From Novosphingobium ovatum (lineage in GTDB: Bacteria > Pseudomonadota > Alphaproteobacteria > Sphingomonadales > Sphingomonadaceae): a stretch of 64,000 nucleotides of DNA. This document shows, piece by piece, positions 25,396 through 34,723 of the stretch. The notes below the pieces were generated by a model. That model saw only the letters and a program-made list of their open reading frames with translations. It was not told the DNA's origin and searched no databases. Within the stretch, counting starts at the first letter, position 1, and every line of letters starts with the position of its first letter. The stretch covers positions 353,283 to 417,282 of the forward strand of contig NZ_JAAAPO010000005.1 of the NCBI RefSeq assembly GCF_009909235.1, read 5' to 3'. The translations under genes were made by a program, and so were the position numbers.

Positions 25396-26210
25396 CGCGG
25401 ATCTGGTTTTCCACCGAGGTCGAGACTGTCGCCACCTATTGGCGCGTCTCGCGCACCGATGGCGTCACGCTGGGCTTTACCACGCATGATGCCGATCTGT
25501 GGTTCGACGGCTTGTTACACCATGCCGCGCCCGGGATGATGCCAACCGCCATCCGGCGCACCGCCGATTTCGACGCCGACTCCGCCGAAGTGACCGGAGC
25601 TATCTCGCACGCGGCCATTTCCGCCCAGGACTTGATTGCTGGCCGGTATGACAATGCACGTATCGTCATCGGATTGGTGGATTGGGAAACGCTGGCTTTT
25701 CAGGCCTTGTATGGCGGGCGCATCGGCGCCGTCAGCCAAAACGAGGGGCAGTTTTCGACCACGCTGGCCTCGCGCAAGGCCGATTTGCAACATGACCCCA
25801 TCCCCAGAACCAGCCCCAGTTGCCGATCCGACTTTTGCGGGACCGGCTGCGGACTGGCCGCCGCGCGCTATACGCATGAAGCGGTTTTGACGGCGCATGA
25901 CATCAGCGGCAATGCCGTCACGATGGCCTGCGCGGTCAGTGCCACCGCCCTGACGGGCGGCGTAGTTCGCTGGATGGACGGCCCCTATGCCGGCCTTGCC
26001 ATGAACATTCTGGCGGTATCAAACAGCGCATTGGTGCTGGATCAACCGCTGGATCAAACAATCCCCGCCGGGTCACATGCCCTGATCCGCGAAGGGTGTG
26101 ACCACACTCTGGCGACGTGCTCTGGCCGTTTTGCCAATGCGGTGAATTTTCAAGGTGAGCCGTTCCTGCCCGGTAACGATCTGATCGTCCGCTATGGGCT
26201 GGCATCGTGA
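25392..26210 (+). CDS. GTA tail hub protein, DUF2163 (g13)
   Basis: 272-residue DUF2163 protein, a hub component in GTA and lambda-like tails. N-terminal half: VATYWRVSRTDGVTLGFTTHD and DFDADSAEVTGAIS; the second half carries a cysteine-rich patch, SCRSDFCGTGCGLAAA near residue 143, and CDHTLATCSGRFANAVNFQGEPFLPG, typical of the family (the R. capsulatus g13 protein binds an iron-sulfur cluster in its structure; these cysteines fit that). ATG overlaps the g12 stop. Confidence 0.92.
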   Translation: MTRIWFSTEVETVATYWRVSRTDGVTLGFTTHDADLWFDGLLHHAAPGMMPTAIRRTADFDADSAEVTGAISHAAISAQDLIAGRYDNARIVIGLVDWETLAFQALYGGRIGAVSQNEGQFSTTLASRKADLQHDPIPRTSPSCRSDFCGTGCGLAAARYTHEAVLTAHDISGNAVTMACAVSATALTGGVVRWMDGPYAGLAMNILAVSNSALVLDQPLDQTIPAGSHALIREGCDHTLATCSGRFANAVNFQGEPFLPGNDLIVRYGLAS

Positions 26211-26626
26211 CCAGCGGTGACCTGCGCATGGGTTTTGCCTATGCGGCGCTGGAAACGGTGGGGATCCCCTTTCGCCTGCATGGGCGCGATTGGCGTACTG
26301 GTCTCGACTGTTTGGGCGTGATCGCCGAAGCCTTGCGGCGGATCAATCGGCCCTGTGATCTGCCGTTGGACTATCAATTACGTAACACCCGGCTCACGGG
26401 CACCGACCGCTGGGCAGCGACCTTGGGCTTTGGTTCGGTACAGGGGCCTGTCCAACCCGGCGACGTGCTGTTGCTGCGTCTCAAGCTGCATCAGCATCAC
26501 TTCATGATCGCCGCACCCGGCGGGGGATATGTCCATGCGCACGCTGGCTTGCGGCGCGTGGTGCACAGCCCTGCCGCACCTGACGATCAGATCCTCATGC
26601 AATGGCGCCTTTTGGGCGAAGAATGA
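26207..26626 (+). CDS. GTA NlpC/P60-like cell-wall peptidase (g14)
   Basis: 139-residue NlpC/P60-type cysteine peptidase of GTA tails. The nucleophile is C35 in RTGLDCLGVIAEAL and the histidine is in LHQHHFMIAAPGG (H97/H98). In GTAs it cuts peptidoglycan stem peptides during DNA entry. Starts with GTG in the g13 stop (GTGA). The usual R/D-x-D/N-C context is kept. Confidence 0.88.
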   Translation: MTSGDLRMGFAYAALETVGIPFRLHGRDWRTGLDCLGVIAEALRRINRPCDLPLDYQLRNTRLTGTDRWAATLGFGSVQGPVQPGDVLLLRLKLHQHHFMIAAPGGGYVHAHAGLRRVVHSPAAPDDQILMQWRLLGEE

Positions 26627-26634
26627 GAGGCATC

Positions 26635-28824
26635 ATGGCCACGATTGTATTGACCGCATTGGGAACGATCTTTGGCGGGCCGCTGGGAGCCGTACTGGGC
26701 GCGGCGGCTGGCAGCCAGATCGATTCCGCCCTGATTGGCAAATCCAGCCGCCAAGGTCCCCGTCTGAAAGACCTGTCGATCACCACTTCCAGCTATGGCT
26801 CGGCCGTACCGCGCTATTACGGCCATATGCGCGCTGCAGGCACGATCATCTGGGCCACCGATCTGATCGAGCATTCCGCCACATCGGGCGGAGGCAAAAG
26901 CAGCCCTTCTGTCACCACCTACAGCTATACCTCCAGCTTTGCCGTGGCGCTGTCCAGTCGTCCGATTCAAGGCATTGGCCGTGTTTGGGCCGACGGAAAG
27001 CTGCTGCGCGGCACCTATGGCGATCTCAAGGTGGGGGGGGCGCTGCGCGTTTATACCGGACAGCATGACCAGGGCGTCGATCCGCTGATTGCCGCAGCCG
27101 AAGGCAGCACCACCTGCCCCGCATTTCGCGGACTGGCCTATGCGGTGTTCGAGGATCTGCAATTGGCCGATTTCGGCAATCGTATCCCCAGCCTCAGCTT
27201 TGAAATCTTCGCCGACGAAGATGCGCTATCGCTGGGCAGCGCCTTGGATGGGCTGATTGATTCTGTGGATGCTGATGTGCCGCTGGACGGCATCACCGGC
27301 TTTGCCTGCGAAGGCGCGTTGGACGAAACATTGGCGCAATTCCAGCCGCTGTTTCCCATGTTGTGCGATGCGGGCGGTGACCGGCTGACCATCACGCGCG
27401 AGCGATTGCAAGTGAACCCGATCGCTCTGGGCGAACCAGCCGTCGCCCAAGGCAAAGGTGAATTTGGCGCCACGACCGGATTTTCACATTCGCGTCAAGC
27501 GGGCAACAATAGCTTGCCAGGCGTATTGCGCTATTACGACACCGCACTGGACTACCAGCCGGGCACCCAGCGCGCGCCGGGAAAACCCGCCTCAGGTCAG
27601 CCCCGCACGGTTGAAGTGCCCGCCGCCATCAGTGCCCAGAACGCATTCCAACTGATTGCCAGTGCGAACCGCGGCGCAGGCTGGGCGCAGGAAACCTTGC
27701 AATGGCGGTGCGGCGAATTGCACCCTTCGGTCGCGCCCGGCACAGTGGTGACCGTACCCGGCCGCCCCGGTTTGTGGCGCGTGACCGAATGGGAATGGCG
27801 CGAAACAGGCGTCGAACTGCTGCTGAAACGGCTAGCGCCCGACATTCAGGGCATCCTGCCCGCAAGCGCCAGCGGCCAATCCAGCACAGCCCCCGATCTG
27901 GTTTCGGGCCCCACGGCCCTGCACGCGTTTGAGCTGCCATGGGACGGAAACGGCAGTTCGGATCTGTCAGTGACCTATGTTGCGGCCGGTTCGGCCAGCA
28001 GCGGATGGAGCGGCGCCGCGCTATATGCCGACCACGGCGATGGCGCCCTGATCCGGCTAGGCGCAACCGGACGAATGCGGCGCACGATTGGCACGGCCCA
28101 AACGGTGCTGCCTTCCGCTTCGCCGCTGATGCTTGATCGTCAATCAACGCTGACCGTACATTTGGCTGGCACCGATCTGGCGCTGACCGGCACAACAACG
28201 CGGCAATTGGCGATGGGGGCCAATCGCGCGCTGGTGGGGCAGGAAATTATCCAGTTCCTGAATGCTGAGAGCATGGGTGACGGCAACTGGCGCCTCTCGG
28301 GCCTGTGGCGCGGATGTGGCGGCACCGAGTTTGCCATCTCCACCCACGCCGCTGGTGAGCCCTTTGTATTGCTGGATGGCAATGCCGTCGCATTGGATGC
28401 AACCTTGGTAGGCAAAGCCGATGGGACGCAGATCGCGGCCTTGGGCCTGGGCGATACCACGGCGGTCTATTCACCCATCTGGTGTCGAGGTATCGCATTG
28501 CGTCCTTTGTCGCCCGTTCATCCAAAGGTCCATGTGCATGCCGATGGCAGTCTGGAACTGGGGTGGACGCGCAGGGCCAGAGGCGCATGGTTGTGGCAAG
28601 ATGGTATCGAGGTTCCGCTGCAAGAAGAAACGGAATTGTACCAAATCACTTTTGGCGACCAGACGCATACCGCAGGCATGTGGGAATCCCCCTTTCCGAA
28701 GCTGACACTGGACAGCGCCACACGCGCGGCACTCAACAGCGCTTTGCCCAACGGCCGCTATACCGTTCGTCAGAAGGGCAAATATGCCCTTTCCAAACCC
28801 TTGCTGCTGGCCAGCGCTGCCTGA
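26635..28824 (+). CDS. GTA megatron/host-specificity tail protein (g15), shortened
   Basis: 729 residues against about 1300 in R. capsulatus. The N-terminus is typical: a glycine-rich hydrophobic helix, then VPRYYGHMRAAGTIIWATDLIE, TSGGGKSSP, TYSYTSSFAVALSSRPIQGIGRVWADGK. The Phage-tail_3-like central part (FEDLQLADFGNRIPSLSFEIFAD ... VAPGTVVTVPGRPGLWRVTEWEW) and the C-terminal receptor-proximal domains follow. The GTA TIM-barrel segment expected in the middle appears missing. ATG at 26635 with GAGAGG upstream is preferred over the ATG at 26623 in the g14 stop. Confidence 0.88.
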   Translation: MATIVLTALGTIFGGPLGAVLGAAAGSQIDSALIGKSSRQGPRLKDLSITTSSYGSAVPRYYGHMRAAGTIIWATDLIEHSATSGGGKSSPSVTTYSYTSSFAVALSSRPIQGIGRVWADGKLLRGTYGDLKVGGALRVYTGQHDQGVDPLIAAAEGSTTCPAFRGLAYAVFEDLQLADFGNRIPSLSFEIFADEDALSLGSALDGLIDSVDADVPLDGITGFACEGALDETLAQFQPLFPMLCDAGGDRLTITRERLQVNPIALGEPAVAQGKGEFGATTGFSHSRQAGNNSLPGVLRYYDTALDYQPGTQRAPGKPASGQPRTVEVPAAISAQNAFQLIASANRGAGWAQETLQWRCGELHPSVAPGTVVTVPGRPGLWRVTEWEWRETGVELLLKRLAPDIQGILPASASGQSSTAPDLVSGPTALHAFELPWDGNGSSDLSVTYVAAGSASSGWSGAALYADHGDGALIRLGATGRMRRTIGTAQTVLPSASPLMLDRQSTLTVHLAGTDLALTGTTTRQLAMGANRALVGQEIIQFLNAESMGDGNWRLSGLWRGCGGTEFAISTHAAGEPFVLLDGNAVALDATLVGKADGTQIAALGLGDTTAVYSPIWCRGIALRPLSPVHPKVHVHADGSLELGWTRRARGAWLWQDGIEVPLQEETELYQITFGDQTHTAGMWESPFPKLTLDSATRAALNSALPNGRYTVRQKGKYALSKPLLLASAA

Positions 28825-28851
28825 CCTATCCCTCCTCATGGAGTCATGCTG

Positions 28852-29307
28852 ATGACCGATACCATCACCTTTTCCAGCGCCAGCCCGCGATTCGGACTGC
28901 CGCTGCTGTTTTCCGGCCAATCGCAAAAGGAAGTGTTTGTGAACGAGGCTTTGGCCTTGGCCGACGCCCTGATGCACTGCGCTATCGAGGGCAGCGCCAG
29001 CGCCCCCCCTGCCACCGCGATCGACGGCACTTGCTGGTTAGTGTCAACTGGTGCGACCGGAGACTGGGCGGGTATGGATGGCAAATTGGCTTGTCGTCAG
29101 GCCGATAACTGGCTGTTTGTCACGCCACGCGACGGTATGCTGTTGCTGAATCGCGCCACTGGACAAAATATGCGCTTTGCCGGCAGTTGGAAGAGCGCCT
29201 CTTCCATTGCCGCACCCGCGGGCGGTAGCACCGTGGATTCCGAGGCCCGCGCGGCCATCAATTCCTTGATTAATGCCTTGCAAACGGCCGGTATTTTAAG
29301 CAGCTGA
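28852..29307 (+). CDS. DUF2793 protein at the end of the GTA operon
   Basis: 151-residue DUF2793 protein, which is common at the tail end of alphaproteobacterial prophages and GTA-like loci. N-terminal FGLPLLFSGQSQKEVFVNEALALADALMH is the family signature; C-terminal part is low-complexity with a short helix. Probably a tail-fibre or tail-tip accessory. GGAG lies eight bases before the chosen ATG at 28852. The operon ends just after it. Confidence 0.85.
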   Translation: MTDTITFSSASPRFGLPLLFSGQSQKEVFVNEALALADALMHCAIEGSASAPPATAIDGTCWLVSTGATGDWAGMDGKLACRQADNWLFVTPRDGMLLLNRATGQNMRFAGSWKSASSIAAPAGGSTVDSEARAAINSLINALQTAGILSS

Positions 29308-29323
29308 TGTTACAGTTTTCAGA

Positions 29324-29351
29324 GCCTTGCGGTTAACCCGCATGGCATTTT
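29324..29351 (+). terminator. Terminator-like hairpin closing the GTA operon
   Basis: Arms 29324-29332 and 29338-29346 form eight pairs with one T-T mismatch, loop TTAAC, followed by ATTTTG. It is 17 bases after the last GTA stop codon. Confidence 0.6.
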
Positions 29352-29493
29352 GCAAACCCGTGCACCACTCAAACCCCGGATATCACGCGAATTTGCCACC
29401 CGTTGGGACAAAATCGCGGCTTGCGCCACCTTTGCACTAGAGATAGACCGCAGTGCGTATTGATTACCTCTAACTCGCAAAAGGGGATGACGT

Positions 29494-30591
29494 ATGAGGA
29501 AGTTGCTTCTCGGCATGGCATTGGCCACTTCGGCCCTTGCCACGCCGGCTCTGGCCAAGGACAAGGCCTGGTATATCGAAGGTGATGTGGGCGTCGCGAT
29601 CGCAGAAGATCTGCGCGTGAACAGCACCGCCACCAACACGCAGGTCGGCAGCCTGGTCTCCAAGGCCGGTTACGATCTGGGTGGCATCGTGGGCTATGAC
29701 TTCGGTCCCTTCCGTCTGGAAGCCGAAACCAGCTATCGCCGTCTGCCGGGCAACCGCTATGTGGCGACCTCGGGCACCTACTCGGGCAGCTCGCTGTCGG
29801 CCAAGTCGGACGCGCTGTCGTTCATGGTCAATGGCCTGCTGGATTTTGGTCCGAATGACGGCCTGCAGGGCTTTGTCGGCGGCGGCGTGGGCGTAGCCCG
29901 CGTCAAGCTGGACGTGGCCTCGCCGGTGGCTGCCGCCAACGTCAGCGACAGCTCGTCGGGCTTTGCCTGGCAGTTGGTTGCCGGTGTCCGCGCGCCGATC
30001 ACCAAGAACCTCGACCTGGGTCTGAAGTATCGCTTCTTCCGCGCCGATGGTGCGGATAGCTTTGTGGGCAAGACCGGTCTGGCCGAAACGGCCAAGTTCC
30101 GTTCGCACGCGCTGCTGGCGACGCTGACCTACAACTTCGGCGAGCCGACTCCGCCGCCCCCGCCGCCGCCTCCCCCGCCGCCGCCGCCGCCTCCCCCGCC
30201 TCCGCCGCCCCCGCCGCCTCCGCCGCCTCCGCCGCCGGTTTGCGAAAAGGGTCCGTACATCGTGTTCTTCGACTGGGATAAGTCGGACATCACGCCCGAG
30301 GCCGGGACGATCCTCGACAGCGCCATCCGCGCTTATGGCAACTGCCAGTCGATTCCGATCATGCTGGCTGGCTATGCTGACCGTTCGGGCACGCCGAAGT
30401 ACAACGTGGGTCTGTCGGCCCGTCGTAACGCTTCGGTCCGCGCTTACCTGACCTCGCACGGTATTGCCGACACGGCGATCTCGAGCCAGGCGTTCGGTGA
30501 GACGAACCCGCGCGTTCCCACCGCTGACGGTGTCCGCGAACTGCAGAACCGCCGCGTGGAAATCACCTACGGTCCGGGTTCGGGTAACTGA
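29494..30591 (+). CDS. OmpA-family outer membrane protein with a 29-proline linker
   Basis: 365 residues. Signal peptide MRKLLLGMALATSALATPALA, cleaved before KDKAW. Residues 22-218 form an eight-strand OmpA beta-barrel (alternating GVAIAED, GGIVGYDFGPFRLEAETSYR, LKYRFFRAD, ALLATLTYNFG). An uninterrupted run of 29 prolines (30151-30237) follows, then a C-terminal OmpA/peptidoglycan-binding domain with VFFDWDKSDITPEAG, AGYADRSGTPKYNVGLSARRN and NRRVEI. It tethers the outer membrane to peptidoglycan. Strong codon bias suggests high expression. Monocistronic, with two terminators downstream. Confidence 0.93.
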   Translation: MRKLLLGMALATSALATPALAKDKAWYIEGDVGVAIAEDLRVNSTATNTQVGSLVSKAGYDLGGIVGYDFGPFRLEAETSYRRLPGNRYVATSGTYSGSSLSAKSDALSFMVNGLLDFGPNDGLQGFVGGGVGVARVKLDVASPVAAANVSDSSSGFAWQLVAGVRAPITKNLDLGLKYRFFRADGADSFVGKTGLAETAKFRSHALLATLTYNFGEPTPPPPPPPPPPPPPPPPPPPPPPPPPPPPPVCEKGPYIVFFDWDKSDITPEAGTILDSAIRAYGNCQSIPIMLAGYADRSGTPKYNVGLSARRNASVRAYLTSHGIADTAISSQAFGETNPRVPTADGVRELQNRRVEITYGPGSGN

Positions 30592-30615
30592 TCCTGTCGT
30601 AAGTGACGCAGAATT

Positions 30616-30645
30616 GGGGGCCGGGCCAATGCTCGGCCCCCTTTT
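30616..30645 (+). terminator. Intrinsic terminator after ompA
   Basis: GGGGGCC (30616-30622) pairs with GGCCCCC (30635-30641), with an inner GGGC/GCTC stem and a CAAT loop, followed by TTTT. Confidence 0.85.
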
Positions 30646-30680
30646 CTTTGCCGATCCGCCGTTTGGGCGGCGCAGATATG

Positions 30681-30713
30681 AAAAAAGCCGCCCGTGATAC
30701 CGGGCGGCTTTTT
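30681..30713. terminator. Bidirectional terminator between ompA and queC
   Basis: Perfect stem GCCGCCCG (30687-30694) / CGGGCGGC (30701-30708) flanked by A6 on the left and T5 on the right, so it can serve both the plus-strand ompA and the minus-strand queC transcripts. Confidence 0.85.
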
Positions 30714-30746
30714 CGTTGATACGACAGTATTGATCGGCGCGGCAGT

Positions 30747-31445
30747 TTATCCCTGCAGATACGGCAAAGGATCGACTGCGCCTGCTTCGGCAAAACCGGC
30801 CAGTCGCAAGCGACAGCTATCGCACATACCACAGGCCGAACCATCCGGTTGTGGGTCATAGCAAGACCAGCTCATCGCCGGATCCAACCTCAACCGCAAC
30901 GCCTCACGCACAATATCAGCCTTGCCCAGATATTGCAGCGGCGCGTGAATGGCAAAAGCCTCTCCCTCGGCCCCGGCCTTGGTCGCCAGACGGGCCACTT
31001 CCCCGAACGCGGAAATGAATTCCGGACGACAGTCGGGATAGCCCGAATAGTCGAGTGCATTCACCCCAATGAACACGTCCCGCGCGCCGAGCGCCTCGGC
31101 CCAGGCCAATGTAAGCGACAGGAACACCAGATTGCGTGCCGGCACATAGGTCACGGGAATATCATCACCCACGCCCGTCTTTGGCACATCAATGTCATCG
31201 GTCAGCGCCGATCCGCCAAACTGGCGCAAATCCAGCGGCAGGATCACATGCCGTTCCACGCCCAAATGCTGCGCCAATCCCTGCGCCGCGTGCAATTCGC
31301 GCTTGTGCCGTTGGTTATAGTCGATGGTCAGAGCAAACAGGCGATACCCCGCCTCACGCGCCAAACCGGCAACCACCATCGAATCCAGCCCGCCCGAGAG
31401 CAGGACCACAGCCTTGCGCCCCTTGCCGTCCATATCCAAGGCCAT
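30747..31445 (-). CDS. queC: 7-cyano-7-deazaguanine synthase
   Basis: 232-residue QueC, which makes preQ0 from 7-carboxy-7-deazaguanine with ATP and ammonia, for queuosine tRNA modification. PP-loop LSGGLDSMV at residues 15-23, [36 protein letters not shown] and the zinc site C-x7-C-x2-C-x2-C-like cluster in [25 protein letters not shown] precedes the ATG by eight bases. No other queuosine gene is nearby. Ends the minus-strand block that starts with hslO, 58 bases away. Confidence 0.93.
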   Translation of the reverse strand: MALDMDGKGRKAVVLLSGGLDSMVVAGLAREAGYRLFALTIDYNQRHKRELHAAQGLAQHLGVERHVILPLDLRQFGGSALTDDIDVPKTGVGDDIPVTYVPARNLVFLSLTLAWAEALGARDVFIGVNALDYSGYPDCRPEFISAFGEVARLATKAGAEGEAFAIHAPLQYLGKADIVREALRLRLDPAMSWSCYDPQPDGSACGMCDSCRLRLAGFAEAGAVDPLPYLQG

Positions 31446-31503
31446 CGCCCCGCTCCTTTAACCCAACAATTCGTTCAGACCTGCGGGACAACGCCCGGCA
31501 GGT

Positions 31504-32397
31504 TCAGATCTCGATCGGGAACACCCGCGAACAAAACGCGCAATCGACCGAGATCACGCCCTGCTCGTCGCGCATGTCATCCAGTTCCTGCGGGCCAAAG
31601 CGCGACAGGATCGCATGATAATGCGCCACCGTGCAACGACAGCCCCGGCGCAAAGCATCACCGCGCGAGACGCGGACTTCGCTTTCCTCATGAAACAGGC
31701 GCCACGTCAGATCTTCCAGCGTCAAATCGCCGTCCGTCAACTCAGCCACACGCAAGCTGCTCGCCAGCGCCGCGACGTGCTCCCAATGCGGGTGGTCCAT
31801 ACGCGCGTGCAACCGCTCGCGCCCTTCCTCACCCTCGGGCAAGTGCTGGACCAGATAGCCACCTGCCACCCATTCCCCGCCATGTTGCGCCACACCAATA
31901 CGGATCAGCGTCGGCACCTGTTCGGACTGCAGGAAATAGTTCTGGCAGGCCTGCGCCAGTGACGCGCCCTCCAGGGGGACAACCCCCTGATAGCGCTGAT
32001 CGCTCATCGCCAGGTCAAAGGTGATCGCCAGATAACCCTTGCCAAACAGCGCCGGCAAGTCCGCCTCGCCGCTCAATTGCCCCAGCATTTCGGGATCATG
32101 ACGCACATATCCGCGCAATTCCCCATCGCGATAATCGCAGACCAACAGGTCAACCGCGCCACCCTCGGATTGGGCCTGCACGGTCAATTGGCTGCCATCG
32201 TCCTTCAACAGGGTGCCCATCAGCGCGGTCAGCACCAACGCCTCACCCAGCAAACGGCTGAGCACCGGCGGATAGTCATGCGCCGAGAGCACCTGTTGCA
32301 GCAACGGCCCCAGCCGCACCGCGCGGCCGCGGGCATCGCGATCAGGGATGGTAAAGGTCAGGACGCGGTCGAAATCGCCGCCCGCGTCCTGCGTCAT
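31504..32397 (-). CDS. hslO: Redox-regulated chaperone Hsp33
   Basis: 297-residue Hsp33, a holdase activated by oxidative unfolding. The C-terminal zinc switch is intact: GCRCTVAHY (CxC) and DCAFCSRVF (CxxC). N-terminal substrate-binding domain includes LVLTALMGTLLKDDGSQLTVQAQSEG. Start uncertain: ATG at 32397, or a GTG at 32412 overlapping the argF stop (GTGA). Third gene of an argD-argF-hslO operon, an arrangement seen in other alphaproteobacteria. Confidence 0.92.
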   Translation of the reverse strand: MTQDAGGDFDRVLTFTIPDRDARGRAVRLGPLLQQVLSAHDYPPVLSRLLGEALVLTALMGTLLKDDGSQLTVQAQSEGGAVDLLVCDYRDGELRGYVRHDPEMLGQLSGEADLPALFGKGYLAITFDLAMSDQRYQGVVPLEGASLAQACQNYFLQSEQVPTLIRIGVAQHGGEWVAGGYLVQHLPEGEEGRERLHARMDHPHWEHVAALASSLRVAELTDGDLTLEDLTWRLFHEESEVRVSRGDALRRGCRCTVAHYHAILSRFGPQELDDMRDEQGVISVDCAFCSRVFPIEI

Positions 32398-32408
32398 CTG
32401 CGTCCCGC

Positions 32409-33335
32409 TCACAGCTGGCCAAACGCCCAGCGCAGCACCGACTTCTGGGCGTGAATGCGGTTTTCCGCCTCATCCCAGACAACCGACTGGTTGCTGTCGA
32501 TCACCGCATCGGTGACTTCCTCGCCACGATGGGCGGGCAGGCAATGCAGGAACAACGCCCCCGGTGCCGCCTGCGCCATCAGCGCTTCGTTCACCTGATA
32601 AGGCGCCATCGCCGCGATCACCTGATCGCCGCCGGCCTGCCCCATCGACACCCACGTATCGGTGACCACCACCTGCGCGCCCTGTGCGGCCTGCGCCGCG
32701 TCATGGGTAAAGGTGATGTTGGCCCCGGCCGCGCGCGCCGCCTCGACAAAGCGCGCCTGCGGTTCATAGCCCGCCGGACCGCCAACGCGGATGTTGAATT
32801 TCAACAGCCCGGCCGCCTCGATCAGCGAGTGCAGGACATTGTTGCCATCCCCCAGCCACGCCATCTCCATACCCGGCAACGCGACACCGCGCTCGAGCAA
32901 GGTCAGCAAATCAGCCATGATCTGACACGGGTGCGAATCGTCGGTCAGACCGTTGATCACCGGCACCGTGGCGTAATGGGCCAGTTCCTCGATCTTGGCA
33001 TGATCATTGGTGCGGATCATGATCGCGTCGACCATACGGCTGAGCACGCGGGCGGTATCGGCGATCGTCTCGCCCCGGCCCAGTTGCATGCCGCCGGCAT
33101 CCATGACGATCGCGCTACCGCCCAACTGGCGCATCGCCATGTCAAACGACACGCGCGTCCGGGTCGAGTTCTTTTCAAAGATCATCGCCAGCACATGCCC
33201 GGCCAGCGGCGCATCGGCATCGATACGCCCCTTGGGCCAACTGGCACGCGCCTGCTTGCGCGTCAGGGCGTCATTCAGGATCGCAACGACCGCATCCGCC
33301 CCCGCGTCCGACAGGTTCAGGAAATGCCGCGCCAT
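32409..33335 (-). CDS. argF: Ornithine carbamoyltransferase
   Basis: 308 residues; forms citrulline from ornithine and carbamoyl phosphate. Carbamoyl-phosphate loop [12 protein letters not shown] near residue 50, ornithine site [16 protein letters not shown] near 130 and the catalytic [11 protein letters not shown] near 260. Its ATG overlaps the argD stop (TGATG). Confidence 0.95.
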   Translation of the reverse strand: MARHFLNLSDAGADAVVAILNDALTRKQARASWPKGRIDADAPLAGHVLAMIFEKNSTRTRVSFDMAMRQLGGSAIVMDAGGMQLGRGETIADTARVLSRMVDAIMIRTNDHAKIEELAHYATVPVINGLTDDSHPCQIMADLLTLLERGVALPGMEMAWLGDGNNVLHSLIEAAGLLKFNIRVGGPAGYEPQARFVEAARAAGANITFTHDAAQAAQGAQVVVTDTWVSMGQAGGDQVIAAMAPYQVNEALMAQAAPGALFLHCLPAHRGEEVTDAVIDSNQSVVWDEAENRIHAQKSVLRWAFGQL

Positions 33336-34525
33336 CACGCCACCTCCGGCACGCTATAGCTGGCAGCAGCCGCCGACAGCTTGTCCATGAATTCGTCGAT
33401 ATGGCTTTCGTCGATCACCAGCGGCGGCAGGATGCGCACCGTCTGATCGCCGGCGGACACCGTCAACAGCTGATGGTTGTCGCGCATATGGGCAACAAAG
33501 GGCCGCGGCTCGATTTTCAGCTTAAGCCCCAACAGCAGGCCACGCCCGCGCACGCTGTCGAACATCTCGGGATAGTTGCCAATAAACTGCTCCAGACGGC
33601 CGACCAGCTTGGCGCCGATGTCATTGACATGGGCCAGGAACTCCTCGTTCGCCACGGCGTCCAGCACGGCATTGGCCGCCGCCATCGCCAGCGGGTTGCC
33701 GCCATAGGTGCTGCCATGCGCGCCGGCGACCATGCCGCGCGCCGCCTTTTCCGTCGCCAGACAGGCGCCCAGCGGGAAACCACCGCCCAGCCCCTTGGCC
33801 GTGGCGACGATATCCGGGATGACGCCAAACTGTTCATAGGCATACATCGTGCCGGTACGAGCAACCCCCGTCTGCACCTCGTCAAAGATCAACATCAGGT
33901 CATTGTCGTCGGCCAACTGGCGCAGCGCCTGCAGGAATGCATCCGAAGGCACGCGAATCCCGCCCTCGCCCTGAATCGGTTCGATCAGGAAACCAGCGGT
34001 GTTCGGCCCCATGGCCGCCTTGACGCCCTCCAGATCGCCGAAATCGACGTATTTGAAGCCGGGCAGCAGCGGCAAGAAGCCCTTATGCATCTTTTCCTGA
34101 TTGGACGCGCTGATCGTGCCCAAAGTACGCCCGTGGAACGCCTCCTTGAAGGTGATCAGCTCGTACTTGTCCAGATTGCCCACATGCTGGTGATAGGCGC
34201 GCGCGGTCTTGATCGCGCACTCCACCGCCTCGGCGCCGGAATTGGTGAAGAACACCGTGTCGGCAAAGGTCGCCGCGACCAGCCGTTCAGCCACGCGCTC
34301 CTGCTGCGGGCTGCCATACAGGTTTGACACATGCATCAACGTGGCGGCCTGCTGTTGAATGGCCGAAATCAGCCCTTCGTGGCTGTGGCCCAGCAGGTTC
34401 ACCGCGATACCGCTGGCAAAGTCCAGATATCGGCGGCCATCTTCGCCAATCAGATGGCAGTGTTCACCACGCACCGGGCGAAAGCCGCACCGGGGGTAAA
34501 CAGGCATCAGAGGCGAGATAGACAT
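33335..34525 (-). CDS. argD: Acetylornithine/succinyldiaminopimelate aminotransferase
   Basis: 396-residue class III PLP aminotransferase of arginine (and lysine) synthesis. Blocks: [69 protein letters not shown] and the PLP lysine in [15 protein letters not shown]. The start is [13 protein letters not shown] at 34525, with AGGAA eight bases upstream; the open frame continues to 34648 without family character. Followed directly by argF. Confidence 0.95.
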   Translation of the reverse strand: MSISPLMPVYPRCGFRPVRGEHCHLIGEDGRRYLDFASGIAVNLLGHSHEGLISAIQQQAATLMHVSNLYGSPQQERVAERLVAATFADTVFFTNSGAEAVECAIKTARAYHQHVGNLDKYELITFKEAFHGRTLGTISASNQEKMHKGFLPLLPGFKYVDFGDLEGVKAAMGPNTAGFLIEPIQGEGGIRVPSDAFLQALRQLADDNDLMLIFDEVQTGVARTGTMYAYEQFGVIPDIVATAKGLGGGFPLGACLATEKAARGMVAGAHGSTYGGNPLAMAAANAVLDAVANEEFLAHVNDIGAKLVGRLEQFIGNYPEMFDSVRGRGLLLGLKLKIEPRPFVAHMRDNHQLLTVSAGDQTVRILPPLVIDESHIDEFMDKLSAAAASYSVPEVA

Positions 34526-34597
34526 CGGCATTTCCTTTACATCACAGACATCTGGCCGGCGGGATCGCCAGCGAAAAAAGCCAATTAGAAACGAGAA

Positions 34598-34638
34598 ATG
34601 GCGGCGCCTCCGGACGCGAATCCGGAAGTTGCCGCCAT
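34598..34638 (-). terminator. Terminator-like hairpin between the cold-shock gene and argD
   Basis: ATGGCGGC (34598-34605) pairs with GCCGCCAT (34631-34638), enclosing a second TCCGGA/TCCGGA stem with a CGCGAA loop. On the minus strand it is followed by TTTCTCGTTTCT. It sits 73 bases upstream of argD and may terminate the cold-shock transcript or attenuate argD. Confidence 0.55.
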
Positions 34639-34661
34639 GGCCACGCATTTATGCGGTCACG

Positions 34662-34709
34662 GCCCCTCGGTCAAATGCTGCAAGCTGCAAAGCATTTGCC
34701 CCGAGGGGC
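34662..34709. repeat. Long interrupted inverted repeat downstream of the cold-shock gene
   Basis: GCCCCTCGG (34662-34670) pairs with CCGAGGGGC (34701-34709); CAAATGCT (34672-34679) pairs with AGCATTTG (34691-34698); a GCA/TGC pair tops the loop. About 20 pairs in 48 bases, with no T run on either side, so not an ordinary terminator. It begins 14 bases after the stop of the minus-strand cold-shock gene. Confidence 0.75.
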
Positions 34710-34723
34710 GGTGCGAATCGGGA

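Noticed and set aside
15029..29307. Prophage with integrase and attachment sites
   Set aside because: No integrase, repressor, lysis or replication gene, and no flanking direct repeat or tRNA; gene set and order are those of a GTA.
30129..30326. Minus-strand poly-glycine ORF
   Set aside because: Complement of the OmpA proline codons, not a gene.
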